Positions 1 to 6,563 of a stretch of DNA of 9,798 nucleotides are shown here, in pieces. Both the position numbers and the translations under genes were made by a program. Each line of letters opens with the position of its first letter. The first letter of the stretch is position 1. Below the pieces are notes generated by a model, which worked only from the letters and a program-made list of their open reading frames with translations, made no database searches and had not been told where the DNA came from. Origin of the DNA: JASFEQ01 sp050124735 (GTDB taxonomy: Bacteria > Desulfobacterota > DSM-4660 > Desulfatiglandales > HGW-15); NCBI GenBank assembly GCA_050124735.1, contig JASFEQ010000137.1, positions 1-9,798 on the forward strand, written 5' to 3'.

Positions 1-40
1 ATTAGATAAGAGAAGGACACGATGACGAAAGGTGTTTTCG

Positions 41-1333
41 ATGGGTCACAGTAAACGATTATGGATTTCGGTAAGTCTTATTATTTTGATCCTCATTTTA
101 ACCGGCGCAGGCATTCTTGTCATGATGAAGACGGGCAAAGAGAGCACGGCCAAGATTCAAGAGCCGCCACGCCGGGTAGCCGTGGTGCTTCAAGAACTTG
201 TCCCGCGGCCATTCACCAAGACGGCGGAGGCGTACGCCACGGTATCACCCCTCAAAAAAGGGACGGTGAGTGCCAGGATCGCTGGGCCGATAGAGCAGAT
301 CTCACCCGATGCTGAACCCGGAAGGCCCGTGTCCAAAGGTGAGGTGCTTGGCCGAATAGAGGAGACTCGATATGAGATAGCCTTGGAAAAAGCCGAGGCG
401 TCCCTTAATAAATTTAAGGCCCTGCTGAAGATTGAACGTAGCGAGAATGAAAAACGAGCGGCCCTTTTCAACATCGCCAAACAGAGATTTGAACTGGCCA
501 AGTCAGATTATGGTCGCAAAAAGGTCTTGCACGAGGGGAAGCTTATTGCAAAACAGGCGCTTGAAATTGCTGAAAGCCAACTGGAGCTTCAGCGATCCGA
601 GTTGGAGAACGCCCGAAGTGAGCTCCGAAAACGCGAGTCCCGGATCCAGTCCGTTCAGGCAGACATTGCCTCTGCTGAAGCTGAAATCAAGAGGCTGAAG
701 GAAGACTTGTCAGACACCTTCATTCGCGCCCCTTTTGACGGCGTCATAGGTGAGCGCTACGTGGAAGTGGGCGATCAAGTCTCACCCAATCAGAAGCTTT
801 TCACGGTCTTGGATGTCTCCACAGTAAAGGTTATCGCACGTATCCCGTCCCATGAGATTTCTCGTGTAAAGCAGGGAGTCCATGTCCAGATCACAACGAG
901 GGCCTACCCCGAAATGGGATTCACGGGCCAAGTGGTTTACATCCACCCGGAGGCAGACCCCAAAAATCGGACCTTTTCTGTGGAAGTCCACCTCAAAAAC
1001 AGAAAGGAGCCCATGCTTCAGCCTGGCATGTTCTCAAGAGTCCAGATTCCTCTTCAGAAATTCGATAAGGCCTTGATGGTTCCCCGCGATGCGCTCCTGG
1101 AAGACGAAAAAGGTGCCTATCTATACGTGGCGGACAAGTCAAACCGTCAAGCACGGAGGCGGGATGTGGTCGTTGGAGAACGTGGACCAGAGGAGGCCCT
1201 CATCGTCTCGGGTGTCAAACCAGGCGAGTCCCTCATCGTCAGGGGCCAAGAGCTTCTAAATGATGGAGCGTTTATCCACTGGGAGCAGGGTCCTGATCCG
1301 TCTTCAGACCAAATTCCGAAAGCCAATAAGTAG
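41..1333 (+). CDS. RND efflux periplasmic adaptor subunit (HlyD/MFP family)
   Basis: Periplasmic adaptor that would bridge the inner-membrane RND pump encoded next and an outer-membrane channel not present here. The product is 430 residues from the ATG at 41. It starts with a basic stretch and one hydrophobic segment (about residues 8-30) and has no lipobox cysteine, so it is probably anchored or exported by that segment rather than lipidated. In order follow the first half of the barrel-sandwich (lipoyl-like) domain (about 80-115), a long charged Lys/Glu/Arg-rich coiled-coil hairpin (about 115-225), the second lipoyl half with APFDGVIGERYVEVGDQV (about 230-250), a beta-barrel, and a membrane-proximal domain near VPRDALL. 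I prefer ATG 41 because GAAAGGTG (27-34) sits 6 bp upstream; a GTG at 32 in the same frame would add three residues. The pump gene follows after 20 bp, so the two are probably cotranscribed. The substrate cannot be told from sequence. Confidence 0.93.
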   Translation: MGHSKRLWISVSLIILILILTGAGILVMMKTGKESTAKIQEPPRRVAVVLQELVPRPFTKTAEAYATVSPLKKGTVSARIAGPIEQISPDAEPGRPVSKGEVLGRIEETRYEIALEKAEASLNKFKALLKIERSENEKRAALFNIAKQRFELAKSDYGRKKVLHEGKLIAKQALEIAESQLELQRSELENARSELRKRESRIQSVQADIASAEAEIKRLKEDLSDTFIRAPFDGVIGERYVEVGDQVSPNQKLFTVLDVSTVKVIARIPSHEISRVKQGVHVQITTRAYPEMGFTGQVVYIHPEADPKNRTFSVEVHLKNRKEPMLQPGMFSRVQIPLQKFDKALMVPRDALLEDEKGAYLYVADKSNRQARRRDVVVGERGPEEALIVSGVKPGESLIVRGQELLNDGAFIHWEQGPDPSSDQIPKANK

Positions 1334-1353
1334 AAAGGACTCGTGGCAAGACA

Positions 1354-4300
1354 ATGGTCCGTTTTTTTGTCCGCAACGCTGTTTTCGTGAACCTACTGAT
1401 GATCGTCATATTGGTTGCAGGGGTGTTTATCTACCTTACCATCAATCGAGAGATCTTCCCCGAGTTCTCCCTAGAGTCCGTTTCCGTTACTACTGCCTAC
1501 CCTGCCGCATCTCCTCAAGAGGTGGAAAAACTCATCACCATTAAGATCGAGGATGAAATTGCTGATATTGACGGTGTGGACAATGTCTATTCTGAATCTC
1601 AGGAAGGCCTCTCCCTTATCACCGTAGAACTAAGGAGCGGTGCCGATTTAGATCGCGCACTCAATGATATTTCCTCGGCCATAGAAAGAACGGAAGACCT
1701 CCCTGAAGATGCAGAGGATTCCGTGGTGGCGGAAGTCAAGAACGCATTCCCGGTGATCACGGTCTCCCTGTATGGCGCTCTTCCCGAACTGAGCATGAAA
1801 AATCTGGCTGAGGAGGTTCGAGACGAATTACGCAGCATTCCTGGTGTGGCCACCGTTTACATCTCTGGGGCCAGAGACAGAGAGGTCTGGGTGGAGGTGG
1901 ATCCCAGACGCTTGGAGCAGTACCAACTCAGTCTTAGGGATATTCAGGGGGCCCTGGAGGCGAGAAATCTCAATCTTCCGGCGGGAACCATAAAATCGGA
2001 TCAGGGGGAATTCCTCGTGCGCACGGTGGGAGAAATACTAGAGGCCCGCCAACTCGAGGATGTCATTGTCCGTTCTGATCCTGACGGAAACCTGCTAACC
2101 CTTTCTCAGGTGGCACGGATTCGGGACGTGTTTGAGGAACCTGTGACCTTTGGTCGTTTTAACGGCCAGCCGGCCATGAATCTTGCCATAAGCAAAGAGA
2201 AAAAGGGCGATGCCATTGCCATATCTCAAGCCGTGAGAGAACTGGTTGCAGAATATGAGAAGAGGCTTCCACCAGGTGTACATCTGGATGTATTCAACGA
2301 CTTTTCCGTCTACATCACGAACCGGCTAAACACGCTCATCAGAAACGGGATTGCGGGATTCGCACTGGTGCTCATTATCCTGGGTGTCTTTTTCAACGTT
2401 CGCGTCTCTGCAATGACAGCCCTAGGGATTCCGGTATCCTTTGCAGGCGCCCTGATTCTTATGCAGGCCTTTGACATATCTCTGAACATGATGTCCATGT
2501 TCAGTCTCATTCTTGTGCTCGGGATCATCGTGGATGATGCCATCGTGGTCTCAGAGAACGCCTACCGATACATGGAATCAGGCATGTCCCCAGAAGATGC
2601 GGCCGTGAAGGGCACAAATCAGGTGATGGCTCCCGTGGTGGCCACCATCCTCACCACCATTGCCGCCTTCATTCCTATGCTGCTTATTAGTGGAACCATG
2701 GGAAAATTCCTTTCTGTGCTCCCGAAGGTGGTCACGTTTGCCCTGTTGGCGTCCCTCGTGGAAGCCCTGGTTATCTTGCCTTCCCACCTGGCAGATTGGT
2801 CCCCAAGGCGTGTTCGCGATCTGTCTACGAACCGTTCAAAACAGTGGTTAAATAGGATCAAGAAGGTTTACACACGATTCCTTCGGCTCTGTCTGAAATG
2901 GAAATATGTCAGCCTTATGGCAAGCTTTGGAATCACGGCCTTGATCATTACTTTTGCTGCCACAAGGATCCCATTTGTCTTGTTTCATGAATTTGAGTCC
3001 ACACAATTCTTTATCAACGTGGAGACGCCCGTTACGTCTAAACTGGAGGATACCCGGGATGTGGTTGCGCGCATAGAGAAGCTGATCATTGAAAATCTGC
3101 CTCCGAGCGAACTGGAATCTCTGGCCACCAATGTGGGGCTTATCTTTCTGGATGTGAATCGTATTGTCCGGGGTTCCAATGGAGGTCAGATTATTGTGGA
3201 ACTGACAGAGGCCCACAAACGTGAGCGCTCAAGCAACGAAATCATAAAGGCACTGCGCAAAATGACCGAGCGGGTACCCGGAGCCACCAAGATCCAGTAT
3301 CTCACGCCACAGGCAGGCCCTGGGGGTCCCGCCATTGAAATTCGAATCGTGGGGGAGAACCTTGAGGTCCTTCAGCAGATAGCGGAAGAGATCAAGGGCT
3401 ACGTATCCACCCTTGCTGGGGCGAAAGACATAAGGGACGACTTCTTGCCTGGGAAAAAGGAGCTCCTGATTGTGGCCCGACCCGAGGCCAAGAGTCTGGG
3501 GCTGGACGTGAGATCCATTGCCATGCAGGTGAAAAACAGCTTTTACGGAGCAGAGTCTTCCAAGATCCTTCGCTCTGACGAGGATATTCCTATCATGGTG
3601 AAGTACCCTGAAGACTATCGGATTCGCCCATCGAGTGTGGAAGATCTTGTTTTGACAACGCCTACCGGGGAGAAGGTCTACTTCAGGGAAGTGGCGGAGG
3701 TCCAGGAGGGGAAAGGGTATACCAAGATTGTGCGATCAGACGAGAAGCGCACTATCACGGTCCTGGGGGACGTGGACGAAAAAGAGGGTAATACCCTCGA
3801 GATTACCAGTCGGGTCCAAAGGCACTTCCAGGATCTGGGCATTCGTTACCCGGGTTACAAATTGGAATTCAAAGGGAAGAGACAGGAGATTGAGCAGTCT
3901 CTCATGGATCTTCTGAAAAGCTTCGGTGTGGCCATCCTCCTCATCTATTTGATCTTGGGGGCCCTGTTCAAGTCCTATATTCAGCCTCTGGTGGTCATGT
4001 TGGCCGTTCCCTTTGCGGCCAACGGGGTGGTCTTGGGGCATGCCGTCATGGGAATAAACTTGGGATTCCTTTCTTTGATGGGAATGCTCGCATTGGGCGG
4101 GGTGGTGGTCAATGATTCCCTCATATTGGTGGATTTTATCAATCAGAGAAGAAAGGAGGGGCATCCCCTCATCGAGTCTATTGTTCATGCTGGGCAAATT
4201 CGCCTTCGTCCGATCCTCATCACCACCATCACCACAGTGGTGGCCTTGGTCCCGCTGGGATTCTTTGCTTCAGGTCAGGCCAAGTTTCTCTCACCCATGG

Positions 4301-4464
4301 CCATCTCCATCATTTTCGGACTCACAGTCGCTACAGCCCTTACCCTGGTCATCGTCCCCTGCTCTTATGCCATTGTTGACGGGTGGCGAGGGACCCTGCG
4401 TCAGTTGGTGGGCCTCCGCAGAGACCATCTGCCCCAGGAAGAAGTCAAAGATCCTGTCTCATAA
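1354..4464 (+). CDS. RND-family efflux transporter permease (AcrB/HAE1-like)
   Basis: Inner-membrane proton-driven pump, 1036 residues, the usual length for the hydrophobe/amphiphile RND family. The layout is the duplicated RND fold: TM1 near residues 10-30, a large periplasmic porter/docking loop, TM2-6 (about 325-490), TM7 near 520-540, a second periplasmic loop, and TM8-12 (about 855-1010). TM4 carries the acidic pair in GIIVDDAIVVSEN (Asp394-Asp395), matching the AcrB proton-relay Asp407/Asp408. In TM10 the usual relay lysine (AcrB Lys940) is replaced: the motif reads GGVVVNDSLILVDF, with Asn920-Asp921 at the site. This marks a distinct RND subgroup, not decay, since the frame is intact. 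The start is ATG 1354; GAAAGGA (1333-1339) lies about 14 bp upstream, which is rather far, and no better in-frame start was seen. No outer-membrane factor gene follows; it may lie upstream of the window or elsewhere. Confidence 0.95.
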   Translation: MVRFFVRNAVFVNLLMIVILVAGVFIYLTINREIFPEFSLESVSVTTAYPAASPQEVEKLITIKIEDEIADIDGVDNVYSESQEGLSLITVELRSGADLDRALNDISSAIERTEDLPEDAEDSVVAEVKNAFPVITVSLYGALPELSMKNLAEEVRDELRSIPGVATVYISGARDREVWVEVDPRRLEQYQLSLRDIQGALEARNLNLPAGTIKSDQGEFLVRTVGEILEARQLEDVIVRSDPDGNLLTLSQVARIRDVFEEPVTFGRFNGQPAMNLAISKEKKGDAIAISQAVRELVAEYEKRLPPGVHLDVFNDFSVYITNRLNTLIRNGIAGFALVLIILGVFFNVRVSAMTALGIPVSFAGALILMQAFDISLNMMSMFSLILVLGIIVDDAIVVSENAYRYMESGMSPEDAAVKGTNQVMAPVVATILTTIAAFIPMLLISGTMGKFLSVLPKVVTFALLASLVEALVILPSHLADWSPRRVRDLSTNRSKQWLNRIKKVYTRFLRLCLKWKYVSLMASFGITALIITFAATRIPFVLFHEFESTQFFINVETPVTSKLEDTRDVVARIEKLIIENLPPSELESLATNVGLIFLDVNRIVRGSNGGQIIVELTEAHKRERSSNEIIKALRKMTERVPGATKIQYLTPQAGPGGPAIEIRIVGENLEVLQQIAEEIKGYVSTLAGAKDIRDDFLPGKKELLIVARPEAKSLGLDVRSIAMQVKNSFYGAESSKILRSDEDIPIMVKYPEDYRIRPSSVEDLVLTTPTGEKVYFREVAEVQEGKGYTKIVRSDEKRTITVLGDVDEKEGNTLEITSRVQRHFQDLGIRYPGYKLEFKGKRQEIEQSLMDLLKSFGVAILLIYLILGALFKSYIQPLVVMLAVPFAANGVVLGHAVMGINLGFLSLMGMLALGGVVVNDSLILVDFINQRRKEGHPLIESIVHAGQIRLRPILITTITTVVALVPLGFFASGQAKFLSPMAISIIFGLTVATALTLVIVPCSYAIVDGWRGTLRQLVGLRRDHLPQEEVKDPVS

Positions 4465-4477
4465 AAGAGCAGTGAAG

Positions 4478-4495
4478 CGTCGCCTCAGAGCGACG
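4478..4495 (+). other. Small GC-rich hairpin after the RND operon
   Basis: A 6-bp perfect stem, CGTCGC (4478-4483) with GCGACG (4490-4495), and a 6-nt loop CTCAGA, 14 nt after the pump stop codon. It is well placed to end transcription of the RND unit, but no T-run follows, so it is not a convincing intrinsic terminator. It could be a 3'-end stabilising hairpin. Confidence 0.35.
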
Positions 4496-4533
4496 AGTGG
4501 ATAGAGTAAATATCCCATTGCTTAAGGCGAAGC

Positions 4534-4568
4534 GATCCTAGATCCTGGATACTCGATACTGGATAAAT
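4534..4568 (+). repeat. Degenerate tandem heptamer repeat (GATNCTN)
   Basis: Units in 7-bp register read GATCCTA, GATCCTG, GATACTC, GATACTG and the diverged GATAAAT. Every unit starts with GAT, and variation is concentrated at unit positions 4 and 7. It lies in the convergent intergenic region between the RND pump and the flavoenzyme gene. No coding role is visible. Confidence 0.75.
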
Positions 4569-4605
4569 TAGAAGAAGAATTCATTTTCTATCCGTTACTA
4601 GAGAT

Positions 4606-4619
4606 CAGCATCCAGCATC
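4606..4619 (-). repeat. Inverted copy of the heptamer repeat (2 x GATGCTG)
   Basis: Two perfect units CAGCATC CAGCATC on the plus strand, that is GATGCTG repeated on the minus strand. This is the same repeat family as 4534-4568 in opposite orientation, 37 bp away. ATCCAGCATC (4610-4619) can pair with GATACTGGAT (4555-4564) at 9 of 10 positions, so the two blocks could form a stem around an AT-rich loop. Confidence 0.6.
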
Positions 4620-4702
4620 ATGTTTTAACTGGCTGGAATCACCAAATATTCCAAGGGCTTGACATCTTGTGCCACGAAGACGCCTACTATCGTTCACCCA
4701 TT

Positions 4703-4795
4703 CTACATGGCTTTCAGTAATTGGTTGGCAGCGGTGAGCAGGGGATCCCAAGTGGGGCCGAACGGTGGCGCATAGGCCAGATCGAACTGAGTGAA
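4703..4795 (-). pseudogene. Conserved C-terminal tail of the flavoenzyme beyond an in-frame TAA
   Basis: In the same frame as the oxidoreductase, directly after its TAA (4796-4798), the minus strand stays open for 30 codons to a TAG at 4703-4705. It encodes DLAYAPPFGPTWDPLL followed by TAANQLLKAM. This is the standard C-terminal dimerisation tail of CoA-disulfide reductases and NADH oxidases, whose YAPP tyrosine lies at the partner subunit's active site in characterised CoA-disulfide reductases (established for the family). With this tail the protein would be 446 residues, the usual family length. Its preservation shows the TAA is recent, is a sequence error, or is read through. Confidence 0.8.
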
Positions 4796-6043
4796 TTATT
4801 CGACACTAAGCTTGGCGTGCAAGGCAACGGCCGCTGCATTGATCCGATGGGCTGCCCCCTCTCTTCCAACCAGCTGAGCGCCCAAAAGACGTCCCGATTT
4901 TCTGTCCCCCACCATCTGCACACCAATCTTGGATGCCCCAGGATGACGGTGGGCGCGCGTGGAGCTCTGGATCATCATTTCCACCGGCTCAAATCCGAAT
5001 TTCTCAGCTTCACCCACGCTCAGTCCGGTGCGGGCCACCTCAAGTCCAAGAACCTTGAAGACGGCGGTTCCAGCAATCCCTTGAAGCTCTGTGTTCTTGC
5101 CCGTCACATTATCAGCAACCGCCCAGCCAGCCCTGTTGGCCCTTAAAGCGAGGGGGATCCATGTCCTTTGGTCCGTCACCACATGAAAGGCGTCTGCACA
5201 GTCGCCTGCCGCATAGATATGTGGGTCTGACGTGAAAAGACCCTTGTCCACAGCAATGGCGTTTTTCGGCCCAAGTTCCAGGCCTGCCTGCTCCGCCAAT
5301 TGGCTGTTGGGAATAACCCCAATGGCCACTAAGACCAACGGGCCCTCTAACACCAGATCCGAACAGACCACCTTAAGCCCCTGATCTGTCTTTTCGATTT
5401 CTTTAACCTCATGACCCAGATGCATGTTTATGCCGTTGGACGCGACTTCCTCTTTCACCATGTCAGCCAATTTCTCATGCATCCAGGGCAGGAAGACCGG
5501 CCTGGGCTTGACCATTTCCACCCCTATATCCCTATCATGGAGGGCCTCGCACATCTCCAGAGCAATGTATCCCATGCCGATAATGATGGCCTTTTTGACA
5601 CTTTGATCATGAATAAACTGCTTTATTCTTCTGCCATCTTCCAGGGTTTTCAGGGCCATGACGCCGGGAAGGTCAAAACCTGGCAGGTCCGGCATGATGG
5701 GGGAGGCACCTGTAGCCATAAGAAGCTTGTCATAAGGTAACTCAAAGTCTTCTCCTTTGAGCGTCTTTCCCTTGACAATTCTGGCCGCGGAGTCAATAGC
5801 CTCCACCCGATGTTCGGTTCTCAGGTCTATGTCCTGTTTTTCCCTGAAAACATGGGCCTGTCTTACTACAAGATCATCTATGTCCCGACCGGGATCAGCA
5901 ATATTGTAGGGAATCCCTCAGGCGCTGTAGGAGACGTCTCTCGTTTGTTCGAGGACAGTAACCTCCATCTCAGGTTGTTTTCTTTTTGCACGGCTGGCAG
6001 CACTCATACCCGCCGCATCCCCACCTATAATCACAAACTTCAT
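4796..6043 (-). CDS. CoA-disulfide reductase / NADH oxidase-type flavoenzyme, probable selenoprotein (Sec42), C-terminally truncated
   Basis: FAD- and NAD(P)H-dependent oxidoreductase of the single-cysteine pyridine nucleotide-disulfide group. The start is ATG at 6043-6041, with a perfect AAGGAGG (6055-6049) 5 nt upstream. Visible in order: N-terminal FAD-binding motif IIGGDAAGMSAASRAKR (residues 5-21); DVSYSA-stop-GIPYNIADPGRDIDDLV, where TGA is codon 42, the position of the redox-active cysteine (Cys42 in enterococcal NADH peroxidase, Cys43 in CoA-disulfide reductase); LLMATGASP; NAD(P)H-binding IIIGMGYIALEMCEAL; and the second FAD motif IYAAGDCAD. Apart from the TGA and the terminal TAA there are no other stops or frameshifts, and all cofactor motifs are intact, which argues for function. 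Gene finders will miscall it: translation blind to Sec leaves a 41-residue stub and a 336-residue fragment starting at 5806. Whether it is a CoA-disulfide reductase, an NADH oxidase or a persulfide reductase cannot be settled; no rhodanese domain is fused. The alternative is a pseudogene with two nonsense changes. Confidence 0.8.
5883..5894 (-). promoter_or_regulatory. Candidate bacterial SECIS hairpin
   Basis: On the minus-strand transcript, UCCC (5894-5891), loop GGUC (5890-5887) and GGGA (5886-5883) form a 4-bp stem with a loop starting 28 nt after the UGA. Bacterial SECIS elements sit within the coding sequence shortly after UGA and carry a G, often GGU, at the start of the apical loop; the E. 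coli fdhF element has AGGUCU in its loop. Position and loop agree with that pattern. The stem is short, and pairing below it is weak and interrupted, so folding should be computed. Confidence 0.6.
5918..5920 (-). other. In-frame TGA at the redox-active cysteine codon (probable selenocysteine)
   Basis: The codon reads TGA between SYSA and GIPY, where the family has Cys in the CGxPY motif. A single third-base change separates it from TGC or TGT, as is usual for Cys/Sec exchange. The reading frame is open for 41 codons before it and 373 codons after it. Confidence 0.72.
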
Positions 6044-6120
6044 CTTTTCCTCCTTAACCGCGTATTGTGTTAGACCACGGTTTCCCATTATTTCAGGCGA
6101 TCTAGTCAAACCAGTTTTTT

Positions 6121-6177
6121 GAATATCCGTGAAATCTGCGTGTTCTGCAGAGCAGAACCCGCGTCCTAAAGATATTC
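6121..6177. repeat. Compound inverted repeat with a perfect 7-bp hairpin
   Basis: The inner stem is GTTCTGC (6142-6148) with GCAGAAC (6152-6158) around an AGA loop, extended after one mismatch by GCG (6138-6140) and CGC (6160-6162). Outer arms GAATATC (6121-6127) and GATATTC (6171-6177) are also perfectly complementary. It lies upstream of the flavoenzyme gene on the divergent side. A T-run (6115-6120) is on the wrong side for a plus-strand terminator. The function is unknown: an operator or a mobile palindromic element is possible. Confidence 0.6.
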
Positions 6178-6212
6178 CATGGAAAATTCACACAAATTTA
6201 GCGGAGTCTCTT

Positions 6213-6239
6213 AAATCCCTGAAATCCTGTCTATCCTGT
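6213..6239 (+). repeat. Degenerate 9-bp tandem repeat (AAATCCTGT-like)
   Basis: Three consecutive units read AAATCCCTG, AAATCCTGT and CTATCCTGT, and the next nine bases (CTAATATTG) drift away. The core is ATCCTGT. The unit length differs from the heptamer arrays elsewhere in the window, so this is a second class of short intergenic repeat. Confidence 0.55.
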
Positions 6240-6325
6240 CTAATATTGACTTATCTTAGTTTTCTGTGCGCAAAACGCAACACTTTTGCTAACTTTCCAC
6301 AGAACGCCAGGGTTTTTCGAAAGGG

Positions 6326-6359
6326 GTCTCAAATCCACCTCTCATTCAAGTATTGAGAC
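6326..6359. repeat. Inverted repeat GTCTCAA / TTGAGAC upstream of fadN promoter
   Basis: Perfect 7-bp arms at 6326-6332 and 6353-6359 are separated by 20 bp. The centre-to-centre distance is 27 bp, more than two helical turns. It lies about 50 bp upstream of the predicted -35 element of the beta-oxidation operon. It may be chance, a regulator site or a structured leader element; nothing in the sequence decides. Confidence 0.35.
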
Positions 6360-6407
6360 TGGTACCGGCAGATGATGCCTTGATGGTGATCAGAGGGTGA
6401 AAAAGGT

Positions 6408-6436
6408 TTGACTTGGGGAAGGAGGTATGCTAGGGT
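6408..6436 (+). promoter_or_regulatory. Probable sigma-70 promoter of the beta-oxidation operon
   Basis: TTGACT (6408-6413) matches the -35 consensus at five of six bases. It is followed after 17 bp by TAGGGT (6431-6436), a weak -10 preceded by TGC, which makes an extended -10. The predicted start of transcription is near 6442-6444, leaving a leader of about 120 nt before fadN. The overlap with the operator that follows is what repression would require. Confidence 0.5.
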
Positions 6437-6443
6437 TCAAAAA

Positions 6444-6465
6444 AATGAATGAAAGCTCATTCATT
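6444..6465. promoter_or_regulatory. FadR-type (TetR family) operator palindrome
   Basis: A perfect inverted repeat: AATGAATGA (6444-6452), spacer AAGC (6453-6456), TCATTCATT (6457-6465). The inner half-sites TGAATGA and TCATTCA with a 4-bp spacer match the known operator of the TetR-family fatty acid regulator FadR of Bacillus (TGAATGA-N4-TCATTCA), which releases DNA on binding long-chain acyl-CoA. The site covers the predicted transcription start of the operon for beta-oxidation enzymes, so an acyl-CoA-responsive repressor is the natural reading. The regulator gene itself is not in the window. Confidence 0.75.
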
Positions 6466-6563
6466 TCTTTTTAAATCAAGTAAATCAATAAGATACATAA
6501 AATTTTTGAAAGCCAGATTTTTAGAGGTGGTCAACGGCTGGAAATAGCGGGGGAGGTCTTTAT

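Noticed and set aside
22..54. Tiny ORF beginning ATGACGAAAGG before the adaptor gene
   Set aside because: Ten codons in another frame, overlapping the adaptor start. AGAAGGA upstream could serve as a ribosome site, but nothing else supports a product.
4634..4653. Hairpin TGGAAT / ATTCCA as terminator of the flavoenzyme gene
   Set aside because: The stem is only 6 bp, AT-rich, with an 8-nt loop and no U-run on the minus strand.
4659..4690. TTGACA (4659-4664) and TACTAT (4685-4690) as a plus-strand promoter
   Set aside because: The spacer is 20 bp, and no plus-strand gene follows before 6564; the region is the 3' end of a minus-strand gene.
6056..6109. Upstream in-frame ATG (6109) as start of the flavoenzyme
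   Set aside because: The ATG at 6043 has a perfect AAGGAGG at 5 nt and begins exactly at the family's N-terminus (KFVIIGG); the extra 22 residues look like untranslated leader.
6087..6109. Minus-strand promoter for the flavoenzyme from TTGACT (6109-6104) and AATAAT (6092-6087)
   Set aside because: The spacing is only 11 bp, and no acceptable -10 lies at 16-18 bp, so no promoter is called.
6129..6356. 75-codon plus-strand ORF in the divergent intergenic region
   Set aside because: It begins inside a palindrome and runs through the 9-bp repeats, with no ribosome binding site and no recognisable protein features.
6426..6431. TATGCT as the -10 element of the fadN promoter
   Set aside because: Only 12 bp from the TTGACT box, too short for sigma-70; TAGGGT at 17 bp with an upstream TGC fits better.
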